Shown here piece after piece: positions 1 through 10,011 of a stretch of DNA of 64,000 nt. A model generated the notes under the pieces. The model saw nothing but the letters and a program-made list of their open reading frames with translations. It had not been told where the DNA came from and did not search any database. The stretch's first letter is position 1. Each line of letters begins with the position of its first letter. The position numbers and the translations under genes are program-made. Where the stretch lies: the NCBI RefSeq assembly GCF_900172265.1, contig NZ_FWFK01000004.1:310001-374000 (forward strand), in the 5' to 3' direction. The DNA is from Roseivivax jejudonensis. GTDB lineage: Bacteria > Pseudomonadota > Alphaproteobacteria > Rhodobacterales > Rhodobacteraceae.

Positions 1-792
1 CTCGTCGCCGCGCACGACGTCGACAAGGCGCACGCCGTCGCGCTTGAACAGTTGCACGCTCAGCACGTCGCGCCCGATCAGGTTGGAGTCGGGCGGGATG
101 ACCGCCTCGGTGAAGAACTTCATCTTGCTGCGGTCCGACAGCGTGCCGGCCATGCTCGTCCGCGCCGGCAGCAACCAGCGGCCGAAGAGCATCAGGTAGC
201 CCAGCCCGCAGACCACGAGGACGAGCGCCAGCGGCGTCACTTCGAAAATGGTGAACGGCTCGAGGCCGCGGGTGCGCGCGACGCCATCGACCAGCAGGTT
301 GGTCGACGTGCCGATCAGCGTCGTCATGCCCCCGAGGATCGCCGCATAGCTCAGCGGGATCAGAAGCTTCGACGGCGTGACACCCAGAACCTTCGACAAT
401 TGCACGAAGATCGGCAGCATCACGACCACCACCGGGGTGTTGTTCATGAACGCCGAGGCCACCACGACGAGCCCCATGATGCCCGCCATCGCGGTCCGGG
501 GGCGTTTCTGCGCGCCCGACTGCGCCACCGACGTCACCGCCTCCAGCGCGCCTGTGCGCACGAGCGCCCCCATCACGAGGAACATCGCGGCGATCGTCCA
601 CGGCGCCGGGTTGGCCAGAACCTCGAGGCCTGCCTCGTAGGGCAGAACGCCGGTCGCCAGCAGAACCGCGACGCCGCCGATCGCGACGACCTCGGTCGGA
701 TAAAACTCGCTCACGAACAGCGCGAACATCACGGCGATCACGCCGAGCGTGACATACGCCTCTGCGGTCTGCCCGAGGTTCAGAAACTCCAT
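1..792 (-). CDS. SLC13/DASS family permease, C-terminus cut by window edge
   Basis: Inner-membrane anion or sodium-coupled symporter of the SLC13 (CitT/YfbS-like) group. Only the first 264 residues lie in the window; the frame is open to base 1. The translation begins MEFLNLGQTAEAYVTLGVIA and shows several hydrophobic segments. It carries the family-typical stretches MNNTPVVVVMLPIF (about residues 107-120) and GGMTTLIGTSTNLLVDG (about 145-161), which form the substrate-binding hairpin of this superfamily. From about residue 215 the chain becomes soluble (FFTEAVIPPDSNLIGRDV), matching the TrkA-C (RCK_C) domains inserted in the YfbS-type subgroup. The transported ion cannot be read from sequence; sulfate or a carboxylate is typical of relatives. 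It is followed downstream by sequence outside the window. Confidence 0.85.
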   Translation of the reverse strand, partial: MEFLNLGQTAEAYVTLGVIAVMFALFVSEFYPTEVVAIGGVAVLLATGVLPYEAGLEVLANPAPWTIAAMFLVMGALVRTGALEAVTSVAQSGAQKRPRTAMAGIMGLVVVASAFMNNTPVVVVMLPIFVQLSKVLGVTPSKLLIPLSYAAILGGMTTLIGTSTNLLVDGVARTRGLEPFTIFEVTPLALVLVVCGLGYLMLFGRWLLPARTSMAGTLSDRSKMKFFTEAVIPPDSNLIGRDVLSVQLFKRDGVRLVDVVRGDE

Positions 793-895
793 GCTGCCCG
801 TTACTCCGCCGCACTTGCCCGGTCCGAGGCCAGCCGCCATCTTGTCGAAGGCGTCGGCGCGGCACAAGCGGGTCCGGCGTCGCGGCTCGGGCGTG

Positions 896-1714
896 TCATG
901 CGGACGGATCGCCCGGCATGAGTCGCCCGCCATCCCGCACCATGTGCACCGCGGTCGCCCGGCCCGTGCGGTCGTCGGTCTCCACCAGAACGCCTGACAG
1001 CGTGGCGTCGCCCAGCGCCGGCTGGAACCTCCCCTTCGGCATGCCCGTGATGAACCGGCGCAGCGGTTCGGTCTTGTCCATGCCGATGACCGAGTCGTAG
1101 TCGCCGCACATTCCGGCATCGGTCAGGTACCCGGTCCCGCCCGGCAGAACCTGCGCGTCGGCGGTCGGCACGTGCGTGTGCGTGCCGACGACGAGGCTGG
1201 CGCGGCCGTCGCAGAAATGGCCCATCGCCATCTTCTCCGACGTCGCCTCGCAATGCATGTCGAGCACGATCGCCTGCGCCTGCCCGCCGAGGGGATGCGC
1301 CTTGAGCACCGTTTCCACCGCCGAGAACGGATCGTCGAAGGGCCGCTTCATGAAGACCTGGCCCAGCACCTGCACGACCAGCACCTTGCGGCCGCGCGCA
1401 TCGGTGAACAGCCGGTGACCGCGGCCCGGCGCGCCCTTGGCGAAGTTGAGCGGGCGGACGATGCGGGTCTCGGACTCGATGGCCTGCAGCATGTCCTTCT
1501 GATCGAAGGCATGGTCGCCCAGCGTCACGCAATCCGCGCCGGCCTCGAACAGGGCCTTCGCGTGGTCCCCGGTCAGCCCCGCACCGTTGGACGCGTTCTC
1601 GCCGTTGACGATGCAGAAATCGACGCGCCACCGCGTTCGAAGCTCTGCCAGCCGCTCCGCCACCGCGGCCCGGCCGGCCCGCCCCATCACATCGCCGAGA
1701 AAGAGAATTCGCAT
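896..1714 (-). CDS. YmdB-like metallophosphoesterase (TIGR00282 family)
   Basis: A 272-residue cytoplasmic calcineurin-like phosphoesterase; family members hydrolyse 2',3'-cyclic nucleotides. The start used is the ATG at 1714, giving MRILFLGDVMGRAGR, where the Asp-containing GDVMG motif normally begins the family. The open frame runs 30 codons further upstream into Arg-rich sequence that is not family-like. Metal-site motifs visible are GDVMGRAG, NGENASNGAG, TLGDHAFDQKD, LDMHCEATSEK and VVGTHTHVPTADAQ, all in the expected order. Length agrees with the usual 260-280. The role is general RNA or cyclic-nucleotide metabolism; no operon partner is evident. The neighbouring permease begins about 100 bp downstream on the same strand. 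Confidence 0.88.
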   Translation of the reverse strand: MRILFLGDVMGRAGRAAVAERLAELRTRWRVDFCIVNGENASNGAGLTGDHAKALFEAGADCVTLGDHAFDQKDMLQAIESETRIVRPLNFAKGAPGRGHRLFTDARGRKVLVVQVLGQVFMKRPFDDPFSAVETVLKAHPLGGQAQAIVLDMHCEATSEKMAMGHFCDGRASLVVGTHTHVPTADAQVLPGGTGYLTDAGMCGDYDSVIGMDKTEPLRRFITGMPKGRFQPALGDATLSGVLVETDDRTGRATAVHMVRDGGRLMPGDPSA

Positions 1715-1839
1715 GCAGCGAGGCCTAGTGCCGCCGGTCGCAAAAGCAAAGCGCAAACACGGTCCGCGCCCGCCCCGCGACAACGCGCCCGCGTGCGGCC
1801 TCAACCGGAACTTCAGGCCCGTATGCTCGGTTTCACATC

Positions 1840-2217
1840 ATGCGGCCTTTCGTCCTCGCCCTCTTCGCCTCTCTCGCGCTTACCGGCGCGGCATCGGCGT
1901 TGCCCACCGGCGACCCGGCGACGGTTTTCGCGCGGTGCGAGGGGCGCATGGGGGCCGCGCTCGCCTTCGGATGGCTCGACGGCCGGCATGACGACCGCAC
2001 GGAGCGGATGCAGGACACCTTCGCCGACCTCCGCGATGCCGCCTCGACCGGCGCCGAGGGCTCCGCGACGCGGCGCGATCAACGGATTCGCGCCCGCGCC
2101 GATCAGGCGCGGCTGCTGCAGGACGCCCGGTTCCATCCCGACCCCAGGCATCGCCGCGTCGCCGCCGCCACCGCGCAGGCGCATCGCCGCAGCTGCGAGG
2201 CGCTGGTTCTGGGCTGA
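1840..2217 (+). CDS. Small secreted protein of unknown function
   Basis: A 125-residue protein I do not recognise. Residues 1-20 form a clear Sec signal peptide ([20 protein letters not shown], cleavage after ASA). The mature part is Arg- and Ala-rich. It contains two cysteines, Cys33 and Cys119, close to the two ends of the mature chain, so a single disulfide in the periplasm is plausible. There are no membrane segments after the signal. It lies 44 bp upstream of cobT on the same strand and may be co-transcribed, but nothing links it to cobalamin. It diverges from the YmdB-like gene. Confidence 0.7.
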   Translation: MRPFVLALFASLALTGAASALPTGDPATVFARCEGRMGAALAFGWLDGRHDDRTERMQDTFADLRDAASTGAEGSATRRDQRIRARADQARLLQDARFHPDPRHRRVAAATAQAHRRSCEALVLG

Positions 2218-2261
2218 GCCGCCCTCTTGCCAATCGCCCGTGCAGAGAGGACAAAGACCGC

Positions 2262-4139
2262 ATGGCGAAGAACTCCGACAACCCGGCGGATCCGTTCAAG
2301 AAGGCGCTGGCCGAGGCCACCAAGGTCATGGCCCACGACCCGGAACTGACGGTCAGCTACACGGTCGATCCGTCCGGCGTGTCGGGCGACGCGATGCGGC
2401 TGCCGCAAGTGTCGCGCCGGCTGGCGCCGGACGAGATCCTGCTGGCGCGTGGCACCGCCGACGCGCTCGCGCTGCACCGCCGCTACCACGATTCCGGCAC
2501 GCACGCGCGCTACGCGCCGCAGGGCGACATGGCACGCGAGATCTACGAGGCGATGGAGACCGCCCGCTGCGAGGCGATGGGTGCGCGCGACATGCCCGGC
2601 ACCGCCGGCAACATCGACGCCAAGATCGGATACGACGCGGCGCGCAAGGGCTATGCCGAGGTGAAGGACGCCGCCGACGTGCCGCTGTCGACCGCGGCGG
2701 GCTACTACGTGCGACACCTCGCGACCGGGCGCGATCTGCCCGAGGGCGCGCGCACGGTCATGGACCTGTGGCGCAACCACCTCGACAGCCAGGCCGGCGG
2801 CAATTTCGGCGATGTCGAAGCCGCGATCGCCGACCAGGCCGAGTTCGCGCGGCTGGCCCGCCGCGTCATCACTGACCTCGGATACGGCGATCAGCTCGGC
2901 GATGACCCGGATTCGATGGACGACGAGTCGCAGGACGAGGCCGAGGACGGCACCGACGACGACCAGGATCCCGACTCGACCGGCGATCAGGACGAGGGCG
3001 AGGACGATCCCGAGGCGTCGCCCGAGCAGAGCCAGGAGCAGACCGACGATTCCGCGCAGGCGCAGGTCTCGCTCGACGAGATGGCCGACGAGGAGATGGG
3101 CGAGGAGACCGAGCTGCCCGAGGGCGAGGCGCCGATGGATCCGCCCCCGCTCCCGCCCGCGTCCGAGGCCGACCCGAACTACACCGTCTACGAGACCGCG
3201 TTCGACGAGGAGGTCCGCGCCGAGGATCTGGCCGACGCGACCGAGCTCGAACGCCTGCGTGCCTATCTCGATCAGCAGCTCGACCCGCTCAAGGGCGCGG
3301 TGTCGCGGCTCGCCAACAAGCTCCAGCGCCGGCTGCAGGCCCAGCAGAACCGCTCGTGGGAATTCGACCGCGAGGAAGGCATCCTCGATGCCGGCCGGCT
3401 CGCCCGCGTCGTCGCCAACCCGACCACGCCGCTGTCGTTCAAGGTCGAGAAGGACATGGAGTTCCGCGACACGGTCGTGACGCTCCTGCTCGACAATTCC
3501 GGTTCGATGCGCGGGCGGCCGATCTCCATCGCGGCGATCTGCGCCGACGTGCTCGCGCGCACGCTCGAACGCTGCTCGGTCAAGGTCGAGATCCTCGGCT
3601 TCACCACCCGCGCGTGGAAGGGCGGCATGGCGCGCGAATCGTGGCTCAACGCCGGCCGCGAACAGCAGCCCGGGCGCCTGAACGACCTGCGCCACATCAT
3701 CTACAAGAGCGGGGACGCGCCGTGGCGGCGCACCCGCGCGAATCTCGGCCTGATGATGAAAGAGGGTCTGCTGAAGGAAAACATCGACGGCGAGGCTCTC
3801 GAATGGGCGCACCGCCGGCTGGTCCACCGGCCCGAGGCGCGCAAGATCCTCATGGTGATCTCGGACGGCGCGCCGGTCGACGATTCCACGCTGTCGGTCA
3901 ATCCCGCCAACTTCCTCGAGAAGCACCTGCGCGACGTCATCGCGATGGTCGAACGCAAGAAGCAGGTGGAGCTGTTGGCGATCGGGATCGGGCACGATGT
4001 CACGCGCTACTACGACCGCGCGGTCACGATCACCGACGTGGATCAGCTCGCCGGCGCGATGACCGAACAGCTCGCGTCGCTTTTCGACAGCGATCCGCGC
4101 GCCCGCGCGCGCGTCATGGGCATGCGGCGCGCCTCGTGA
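2262..4139 (+). CDS. cobT: Aerobic cobaltochelatase subunit CobT
   Basis: A 625-residue subunit of the ATP-dependent CobNST cobaltochelatase, which inserts cobalt into hydrogenobyrinic acid a,c-diamide in aerobic cobalamin synthesis. It has the family layout: an N-terminal helical region (1-205), a very acidic Asp/Glu/Gln linker (about 210-300, poor in hydrophobics), and a C-terminal von Willebrand A domain (about 395-610). The VWA MIDAS motif is seen as [10 protein letters not shown] (Asp411, Ser413, Ser415), and a later ISDGAPVDD completes the metal site. The start is supported by GAGAGG just upstream of ATG. Length is normal. The AAA+ partner gene cobS, often adjacent in this order, is not in the window. 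Confidence 0.95.
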   Translation: MAKNSDNPADPFKKALAEATKVMAHDPELTVSYTVDPSGVSGDAMRLPQVSRRLAPDEILLARGTADALALHRRYHDSGTHARYAPQGDMAREIYEAMETARCEAMGARDMPGTAGNIDAKIGYDAARKGYAEVKDAADVPLSTAAGYYVRHLATGRDLPEGARTVMDLWRNHLDSQAGGNFGDVEAAIADQAEFARLARRVITDLGYGDQLGDDPDSMDDESQDEAEDGTDDDQDPDSTGDQDEGEDDPEASPEQSQEQTDDSAQAQVSLDEMADEEMGEETELPEGEAPMDPPPLPPASEADPNYTVYETAFDEEVRAEDLADATELERLRAYLDQQLDPLKGAVSRLANKLQRRLQAQQNRSWEFDREEGILDAGRLARVVANPTTPLSFKVEKDMEFRDTVVTLLLDNSGSMRGRPISIAAICADVLARTLERCSVKVEILGFTTRAWKGGMARESWLNAGREQQPGRLNDLRHIIYKSGDAPWRRTRANLGLMMKEGLLKENIDGEALEWAHRRLVHRPEARKILMVISDGAPVDDSTLSVNPANFLEKHLRDVIAMVERKKQVELLAIGIGHDVTRYYDRAVTITDVDQLAGAMTEQLASLFDSDPRARARVMGMRRAS

Positions 4140-4242
4140 CAGCCGCGCCCGGGCGACGCGGCACGAGAGCGGTGCATCACGCCGCGCGCGTCGTTCACGG
4201 CCCGGCACGACAGCCAGGCAGCCGACACCGGGGAGAAGTCGT

Positions 4243-6048
4243 GTGAAAGACACGCGCGCAACGACCTTTCAGCGGTTCGAACAGACCACCCGCCCCGACC
4301 AGGGGCCCGGGCGGCTGGCCGCCCTGCGCACGGAGCTGTCGCGAGAGGCGCTCGACGGCGTCATCGTGCCCCGCGCCGACATGTACCAGGGCGAATACGT
4401 CGCGCCGCGCGACGAACGCCTCGCCTGGCTCACCGGGTTCACCGGCTCGGCCGGGCTCTGCGTCGCGCTGCAGGACCGCGCCGGTCTTTTCGTAGACGGC
4501 CGCTACCGGGTGCAGGCCCGCGATCAGGCCGACCCGGTCTTCACCCCTGTCGACTGGCCCGAGATCCAGCCGTGGGCATGGCTCGCCGAGGCGCTGCCCG
4601 AGGGCGGACGGATCGGTGTCGATCCCTGGCTGACGAGCGTCGACACGCTCTCCCGGCTCGAGAACGGCGCGCCGGGAATCACCTTCGTGCAGGTCGACAA
4701 CCTCGTCGACCGGATCTGGGACGATCAGCCCGATCCGCCGCTCGGGCCGGTCACGGTACAACCCGAGGACCTCGCCGGCCGCAGCCACGACGAAAAGATC
4801 GCGGCGCTCGCCGCCGACATCGCGCCGGCATCGGCCGCGGTGCTCACCTTGCCGGACAGCATCGCGTGGCTTCTGAACGTCCGCGGCAGCGACATCCCCC
4901 GCAATCCCGTGCCGCACGCCACCGCGATCCTGCATGCCTCGGGCCGGGTCACGCTCTTCATCGCGGCGGAGAAGCTCGACGGGATCGGCGATCACCTCGG
5001 TTCGCGTGTCGATGTCGCGCCCCCCGACTCGTTCGAGGCGGCGCTCGCCGCGCTCGATGGCCCGGTTCGGATCGACCCCGCCTCCTGTCCGGTCGCCGTC
5101 GCGCGGATCCTGCGCGAGGCCGGCGTTGCCACGGAGCACGCCACCGACCCGTGCCTGCGGCCCAAGGCGACGAAGACCGAGGCGGAGATCTCGGGCGCCC
5201 GGGCCGCGCATGCCCGGGACGCCGTCGCGGTCACCAGGTTTCTCGCCTGGCTCGATGCCCAGGCCCCCGGCACCCTGACCGAGATCGACGTGGTCTCGCG
5301 GCTGGAGGCCGAGCGCCGCGCGACCGGAGAGCTTCTGGACATCTCGTTCGAAACGATCGCGGGCACCGGGCCACACGGCGCCATCGTGCACTACCGCGTG
5401 ACCGAGGCGACGAATGCCACCGTGGAGGCCGGGCACCTGCTGCTCGTCGATTCCGGCGGACAGTACCGCGACGGGACGACCGACATCACGCGCACCGTTG
5501 CCATCGGCGAGGTCGCCGAAGACGAACGCGCCGATTTCACCCGTGTCCTGCGAGGCATGATCGCGATGTCGCGGCTGCGCTGGCCCGAGGGCCTCGCCGG
5601 ACGCGACCTCGACGCGGTGGCGCGCCTGCCGCTCTGGGAGGCCGGGCGGGACTACGCCCACGGCACCGGCCACGGCGTGGGCGCCTACCTGAGCGTGCAC
5701 GAGGGCCCACAGCGGCTGGCCCGCTCCGGCACCGTGCCGCTGGAACCGGGGATGATCCTGTCGAACGAGCCCGGCTTCTACCGCGAGGGCGCCTACGGCA
5801 TCCGGATCGAGAACCTCGTCGTCGTGCAGGAGGCCCCGGAGCTGCCGGGTGCCACGATTCCGAGCATGCTGACCTTCGAGACGCTGACCTACGTGCCGAT
5901 CGACCGGCGCCTGATCGTGCCCGAAATGCTGAGCCCGGCGGAGCGCGACTGGCTCGACGCCTATCACGCGACCTGCCACGCGCGGCTGTCGCCGCATCTC
6001 GACGCGGCGGCGCGTGAATGGCTGGACGCCGCCTGCGCGCCGCTGTGA
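4243..6048 (+). CDS. pepP: M24B Xaa-Pro aminopeptidase
   Basis: A 601-residue cytoplasmic metallopeptidase that removes N-terminal residues preceding proline. It has three domains: two creatinase-like N-terminal domains (about 15-300) and a C-terminal pita-bread catalytic domain. The dinuclear metal ligands are all visible in order: Asp in LLVDSGGQYRDG, Asp in TTDITRTV, His in HGTGHGVGAYL, Glu in ILSNEPGFY and Glu in YGIRIENLVV. The C-terminal extension (YVPIDRRLI to the end) is the feature of the long, about 600-residue APP subgroup. The start is a GTG at 4243 after a GGGGAGAAG stretch. The gene stands about 100 bp after cobT, same strand. Confidence 0.92.
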   Translation: MKDTRATTFQRFEQTTRPDQGPGRLAALRTELSREALDGVIVPRADMYQGEYVAPRDERLAWLTGFTGSAGLCVALQDRAGLFVDGRYRVQARDQADPVFTPVDWPEIQPWAWLAEALPEGGRIGVDPWLTSVDTLSRLENGAPGITFVQVDNLVDRIWDDQPDPPLGPVTVQPEDLAGRSHDEKIAALAADIAPASAAVLTLPDSIAWLLNVRGSDIPRNPVPHATAILHASGRVTLFIAAEKLDGIGDHLGSRVDVAPPDSFEAALAALDGPVRIDPASCPVAVARILREAGVATEHATDPCLRPKATKTEAEISGARAAHARDAVAVTRFLAWLDAQAPGTLTEIDVVSRLEAERRATGELLDISFETIAGTGPHGAIVHYRVTEATNATVEAGHLLLVDSGGQYRDGTTDITRTVAIGEVAEDERADFTRVLRGMIAMSRLRWPEGLAGRDLDAVARLPLWEAGRDYAHGTGHGVGAYLSVHEGPQRLARSGTVPLEPGMILSNEPGFYREGAYGIRIENLVVVQEAPELPGATIPSMLTFETLTYVPIDRRLIVPEMLSPAERDWLDAYHATCHARLSPHLDAAAREWLDAACAPL

Positions 6049-6103
6049 CACATTCCTGTGACGCGGCACGGGCCATAGAGACAACAAGGACAGGGAGACA
6101 ACC

Positions 6104-6448
6104 ATGAGCGACGACATCAAGATCCGCCCGGCCGAAGGCACGTGGGTCGTCCGGGCCGGCGGCGCCGTTCTCGGGGAATCCGCGAACGCGCTGGAGCTGA
6201 GCGAATCCGGCCATCCCGACGTCATCTATTTTCCGCGCGACGACATCGCGATGGCGCTGCTGGACCGCACCGACCACGTGACCACCTGCCCCAAGAAGGG
6301 CGAGGCGCGGTATTTCTCGATCATGTCCAAGAGCCGGACCTACCTGAACGCCGTCTGGAGCTACGAGGAGCCCAAGGAGGCGGTGTCGCAGATCCGCGGC
6401 TATCTCGCCTTCGACGAGCAGGACGGCGTGACGGTCGAACAGCTGTAG
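6104..6448 (+). CDS. DUF427 domain protein
   Basis: A 114-residue cytoplasmic protein matching the DUF427 fold. The markers are an opening RPAEGTWVVRAGG, a central DVIYFPRDDI, the TTCPKKGEARYFSI stretch and a closing AVWSYEEP with GYLAFDEQDGVTV. The family is widespread and without an assigned reaction. The start has a good ribosome site (AGGGAGA, 6 nt before ATG). It follows the aminopeptidase by 55 bp on the same strand and may share its transcript. Nothing unusual in composition. Confidence 0.9.
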   Translation: MSDDIKIRPAEGTWVVRAGGAVLGESANALELSESGHPDVIYFPRDDIAMALLDRTDHVTTCPKKGEARYFSIMSKSRTYLNAVWSYEEPKEAVSQIRGYLAFDEQDGVTVEQL

Positions 6449-6488
6449 GGGATATGCGCGGCGACCGTCGCCGCGCACCGCAGGCCGC

Positions 6489-8171
6489 TCAGCTGTGTTC
6501 CTCTTCCGCCGTCGCGGCGAGCGCGCGGTTGTAGGCCTTGAGCGCATCGACGTGAAACAGCGCGCCTTCGAGCTCGAGCGAGCCGGTCTCGGGCGAGCGG
6601 CGCACCACCGGAAGGAAGGCCGCGCCGGTCTCCTCGAACCGTGGAAGCGCGGTCTCGAGCGTCGCAGCTGCGTTTACCGACACGCCCTTCTCGATCATCG
6701 ACAGGCAGGTCTCGGTGTCCGCGGCGCCCAGGTCGGTCGGCTTGCGCATCAGGTTCTGCACCTTGAACATGCACAGGAGATAGGCCTGCGGCCCGGCGGC
6801 GAGATGCACGTTCCGGCGCTCGATCTGCGTGAGGAAGAAGGACCGGTCGACGATCCGGGACGCAAGCGCCGTCGACATCGACACCGACACCATCACCGCG
6901 AGCCCCGTCTGCCAGTCGCCGGTGAGTTCGAACACGATAAGCGTGGTCGAGATCGGCGCGCCGAGCACGGCCGCCGCGACCGCGCCCATGCCGGCCAGCG
7001 CATAGAGCGTGTGGGACCCCGACTGGTTCGGGAACAGCCCGGTCGCGATCAGCCCGAAGGCGAGACCGGTGAGCGCGCCGATCATCAGCGAGGGTGAAAA
7101 GACGCCGCCGCCCATGCGCCCGGCCATCGTGATCGCGAGTGCCGCCACCTTCAGCACGACGAACACGACGGCCTCGTGCGTCGACAGGCTTCCGGTCAGG
7201 GCGAGCGACGTCGTCTCGTAGCCCACGCCGATGATGTGCGGGTACCAGATCGCCATGATGCCCAGAAGCGTGCCGGCGACGGCGGGACGCAGGAAATACG
7301 GCAGCCCGAGCCGCTTCTGCCACGCGCTCGCGATGTCGTCGGACACGAAGATCGCGCGCATCGTCACCACCGCGACAGCCCCGCAGACGAGCCCAAGCAC
7401 GAGGAAAGCGGGCAATTCGAGGTAGAACTCGACCGTCGTGGTGCCGGGGAGGCGAAACTCCGTCACGTCGCCGAAGGCGAGGCGATTGATGACCGTGCCC
7501 GCCGCCGATGCGATGGCGATCGGCGCGAACGCGTGCAGCGCGGAATGCCGCAGGATCACTTCGAGCGCGAAAAGCGCGCCGGCGATCGGCGCGTTGAAGC
7601 TGGCCGACACCGCCGCGGCGACGGCGCAGCCCAGAAGGTCGCGGCCGGTGATGCCGTCGGCGTTGATCAGGCTCGCGACCTTGCTGGAAATCATCGCGGC
7701 GATGTGCACGACCGGACCTTCCCGCCCGGACGAGCCGCCGGTGGACAGCGTGATCCAGGAGCACAGCGCGGACGCGACCCCGGCGCGGCCCTCGACCCGG
7801 CCCTCGTTGAGCGCCGCGCCCTCGATCACGTCGGCGACCGACCGGATGCGCCCGTCTCCGATGACCCAGTGCACGATCCCGCCGACGACGATACCGCCGA
7901 GCATCGGGATGGCGATCACCCAGTACCATTCGAGGTCGGCCGCGAAACTGGCAAGGAGGTTGGGATCGTCGACGCCGTAGAGCGCGGCCTGCAGCCACTC
8001 GATGCCGAGGCGGAACACCAGCGCGGCAAATCCCGCGGCAATGCCGATGAGCAGCGCGATGAACCAGAACTGGATCTGGCTCGGCCCGCGGTCGCGCAGG
8101 AAATCCAGACCGCGGCGCACCCGCCCGGGCGCACCTGCCCCGGCGCGCGATGGCTCTTGCCCTGCCGTCAT
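6489..8171 (-). CDS. ClC-type chloride channel/antiporter with C-terminal CBS region
   Basis: Polytopic inner-membrane ClC protein, about 560 residues. The anion-path motifs are present: GSSGREGPVVH (including the gating-type Glu), FNAPIAGALFALE and MGGGVFSPSLMIG. The presence of the gating Glu suggests a proton-coupled exchanger rather than a pure channel, as inference. After the membrane domain, about 120 residues starting near QIERRNVHLAAG look like a CBS-pair regulatory domain. The frame stays open far upstream into recN. I chose ATG 8171, which has GGGAGGA upstream at a rather long spacing; ATG 8213 (14 residues longer) is possible. It is convergent with the DUF427 gene. Confidence 0.88.
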   Translation of the reverse strand: MTAGQEPSRAGAGAPGRVRRGLDFLRDRGPSQIQFWFIALLIGIAAGFAALVFRLGIEWLQAALYGVDDPNLLASFAADLEWYWVIAIPMLGGIVVGGIVHWVIGDGRIRSVADVIEGAALNEGRVEGRAGVASALCSWITLSTGGSSGREGPVVHIAAMISSKVASLINADGITGRDLLGCAVAAAVSASFNAPIAGALFALEVILRHSALHAFAPIAIASAAGTVINRLAFGDVTEFRLPGTTTVEFYLELPAFLVLGLVCGAVAVVTMRAIFVSDDIASAWQKRLGLPYFLRPAVAGTLLGIMAIWYPHIIGVGYETTSLALTGSLSTHEAVVFVVLKVAALAITMAGRMGGGVFSPSLMIGALTGLAFGLIATGLFPNQSGSHTLYALAGMGAVAAAVLGAPISTTLIVFELTGDWQTGLAVMVSVSMSTALASRIVDRSFFLTQIERRNVHLAAGPQAYLLCMFKVQNLMRKPTDLGAADTETCLSMIEKGVSVNAAATLETALPRFEETGAAFLPVVRRSPETGSLELEGALFHVDALKAYNRALAATAEEEHS

Positions 8172-8269
8172 CCGAAGCCGACCGTCCTCCCGTCCACGCG
8201 TCTTTTCCGGCATAGGACGTTTGCGCGGCACGGCCAAGGCTTGCGGCCTGCAAGGGCCGCCGGGTTCCC

Positions 8270-9916
8270 TCAGCCGGCCAGAAGTGCCCGCGCGGCAGCC
8301 CGTGCCTCGTCCGTCACGGTGTCGCCGGCCAGCATCCGGGCGATCTCGCCCTCGCGCTCCGCCGCGTCGAGCGCGGTGACCGTCGAGACCGTGGCCGCGT
8401 CCGCCACGCGTTTCTCGACCCGCCAATGATGCGCGCCCAGTGCCGCGACCTGCGGCGAATGGGTGACCACGAGAACCTGCCCGCCATTCGCCAGCTCGGC
8501 GAGCCTGCGGCCCACGGCATCGGCGGTGGCGCCGCCGACACCGCGGTCGATCTCGTCGAAGATCATGGTCACGCCACGGTCGCCCTCGGCGAGGCAGACC
8601 TTCAGCGCGAGAAGGAAGCGCGACAGCTCCCCGCCAGAGGCGATCTTGTTGAGCGGGCCCGACGGCGCGCCGGGGTTCGTGGCCACGGTGAACGCGACCG
8701 CATCGCGGCCCTCGGGGCCGGGGGCCGCCTCCTCGATCTCGGTGCGGAAGACCGCACGCTCCATCTTGAGGGGTGCGAGCTCGGCCGAGACCGCGCGGTC
8801 GAGCCGCTCCGCGGCCGCCTTGCGCGCGATCGATAGCCGCTCAGCCGCGGCGTCGTAGGCGCTCTCGGCCTCCGCAAGCGCGGTCTCGAGATCCGAAAGG
8901 CCCGCCGCGCCCCGGTCGAGCGCATCCAGCCGCCCCGACAGATCCGCACGCAGATCGGCCAGCTCGTCCGGCGCGATCTGGTGCTTCCGCGCGAGGGCGC
9001 GCAGGGCAAAGAGCCGTTCTTCGGTCGTCTCGAGATCGCTCGGATCGAAGCTCAGCCCGTCGAGGCAGGTCTCGACGCCGGACACCGCCTCGCCCAGTTC
9101 CACCATCGCGCGGTCGAGCGCGGCGAGCGGCGCGTCGAGCGCGCCGTCGGCACCGTCCGAGGCTCCCTCCAGCCAGCGGGTCGCGTCACCGATCGCCTGT
9201 TCGGCCTGCTCCGACAACGCCTGGTGCGCGCGGCCGATATCCTCGCGGATCCGTCCGGCCGCCTGCATCCGCCGCCGGGCGACATCGAGCGCCTCTTCCT
9301 CGCCCGGTTCGGGCGCGAGGTCGTCGAGCTCCTTGACCGCGAAGCGCAGGAACTCTTCTTCCGCGCGGGCCGCTGCCACCGCCTCGCGCGCCTCGACCAG
9401 CGCCCTGTCGGCGCGCGTGCGCGCCGTCCACGCCGTGCGCACCTCGGCGCGCTCGGCGTCGGTCCCTGCGAAGGCATCCAGAATGGCGCGGTGGCCCTTG
9501 GGATTCAGAAGCCCGCGATCGTCATGCTGCCCGTGCAGTTCCACCAGCGTGTCGGACAGCCGGCGCAGCACCTCGCCCGAGGCGCGCCTGTCGTTGATCC
9601 ACGCGGTCTTGCGTCCCTCGCTGGTATTGACGCGGCGCAGGATCAGCGTGTCGTCAGCCTCGAGCCCGGCTTCTGCCAGAACCTCGCGCGCCGGGTGGTC
9701 AGGCGGCAGATCGAACTCCGCCACGACCTCGCCCTGCGTCGCGCCGGAGCGCACCAGCTCGGCCCGGCCGCGCCAGCCGAGCACGAAACCGAGCGCATCG
9801 AGCAGGATGGACTTGCCGGCCCCGGTTTCCCCGGTCAGCACGTTCAGCCCCGGCTGGAAGGCAAGCTCCAGCCGGTCGATGATCAGGATGTCGCGGATCT
9901 CCAGCGCGCGCAGCAT
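8270..9916 (-). CDS. recN: DNA repair protein RecN
   Basis: A 548-residue SMC-like ATPase that acts in recombinational double-strand-break repair. Walker A is GETGAGKS at residues 29-36. The central half is coiled coil (Glu/Ala/Arg-rich, about 150-370). The C-terminal lobe contains the signature SGGELSRFLLALK and the Walker B MIFDEIDRGVGG, followed by the His-switch VTHSPQVA. Length fits the family. It lies at the 3' end of the envelope gene block, about 95 bp downstream of bamD, an order (bamD-recN) common in alphaproteobacteria. It is followed by the ClC gene on the same strand. Confidence 0.95.
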   Translation of the reverse strand: MLRALEIRDILIIDRLELAFQPGLNVLTGETGAGKSILLDALGFVLGWRGRAELVRSGATQGEVVAEFDLPPDHPAREVLAEAGLEADDTLILRRVNTSEGRKTAWINDRRASGEVLRRLSDTLVELHGQHDDRGLLNPKGHRAILDAFAGTDAERAEVRTAWTARTRADRALVEAREAVAAARAEEEFLRFAVKELDDLAPEPGEEEALDVARRRMQAAGRIREDIGRAHQALSEQAEQAIGDATRWLEGASDGADGALDAPLAALDRAMVELGEAVSGVETCLDGLSFDPSDLETTEERLFALRALARKHQIAPDELADLRADLSGRLDALDRGAAGLSDLETALAEAESAYDAAAERLSIARKAAAERLDRAVSAELAPLKMERAVFRTEIEEAAPGPEGRDAVAFTVATNPGAPSGPLNKIASGGELSRFLLALKVCLAEGDRGVTMIFDEIDRGVGGATADAVGRRLAELANGGQVLVVTHSPQVAALGAHHWRVEKRVADAATVSTVTALDAAEREGEIARMLAGDTVTDEARAAARALLAG

Positions 9917-9977
9917 GGCTCAGGGTGTAGGGCCAAAGTCAGTCGGGCTGCAACGGGGCGCGGCGAGATCGAGACCG

Positions 9978-9996
9978 GGCCGTGCCGCACACGGCC
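9978..9996 (-). terminator. Possible weak hairpin after bamD
   Basis: Sixteen bases downstream of the bamD stop, a 6-bp stem (GGCCGT/ACGGCC) encloses a 7-nt loop. There is no T-tract, so intrinsic termination is unproven; it may only slow transcription or mark a processing site before recN. Confidence 0.25.
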
Positions 9997-10011
9997 GGCG
10001 GGGGCGCGGGG

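Noticed and set aside
2103-4253. A 716-codon open frame on the minus strand
   Set aside because: Antisense to cobT; the strong acidic linker of CobT on the other strand explains its open state.
8172-8426. Upstream extension of the ClC frame into recN
   Set aside because: The extra N-terminus is Arg/Gly-rich, has no ribosome site and overlaps recN's coding end.
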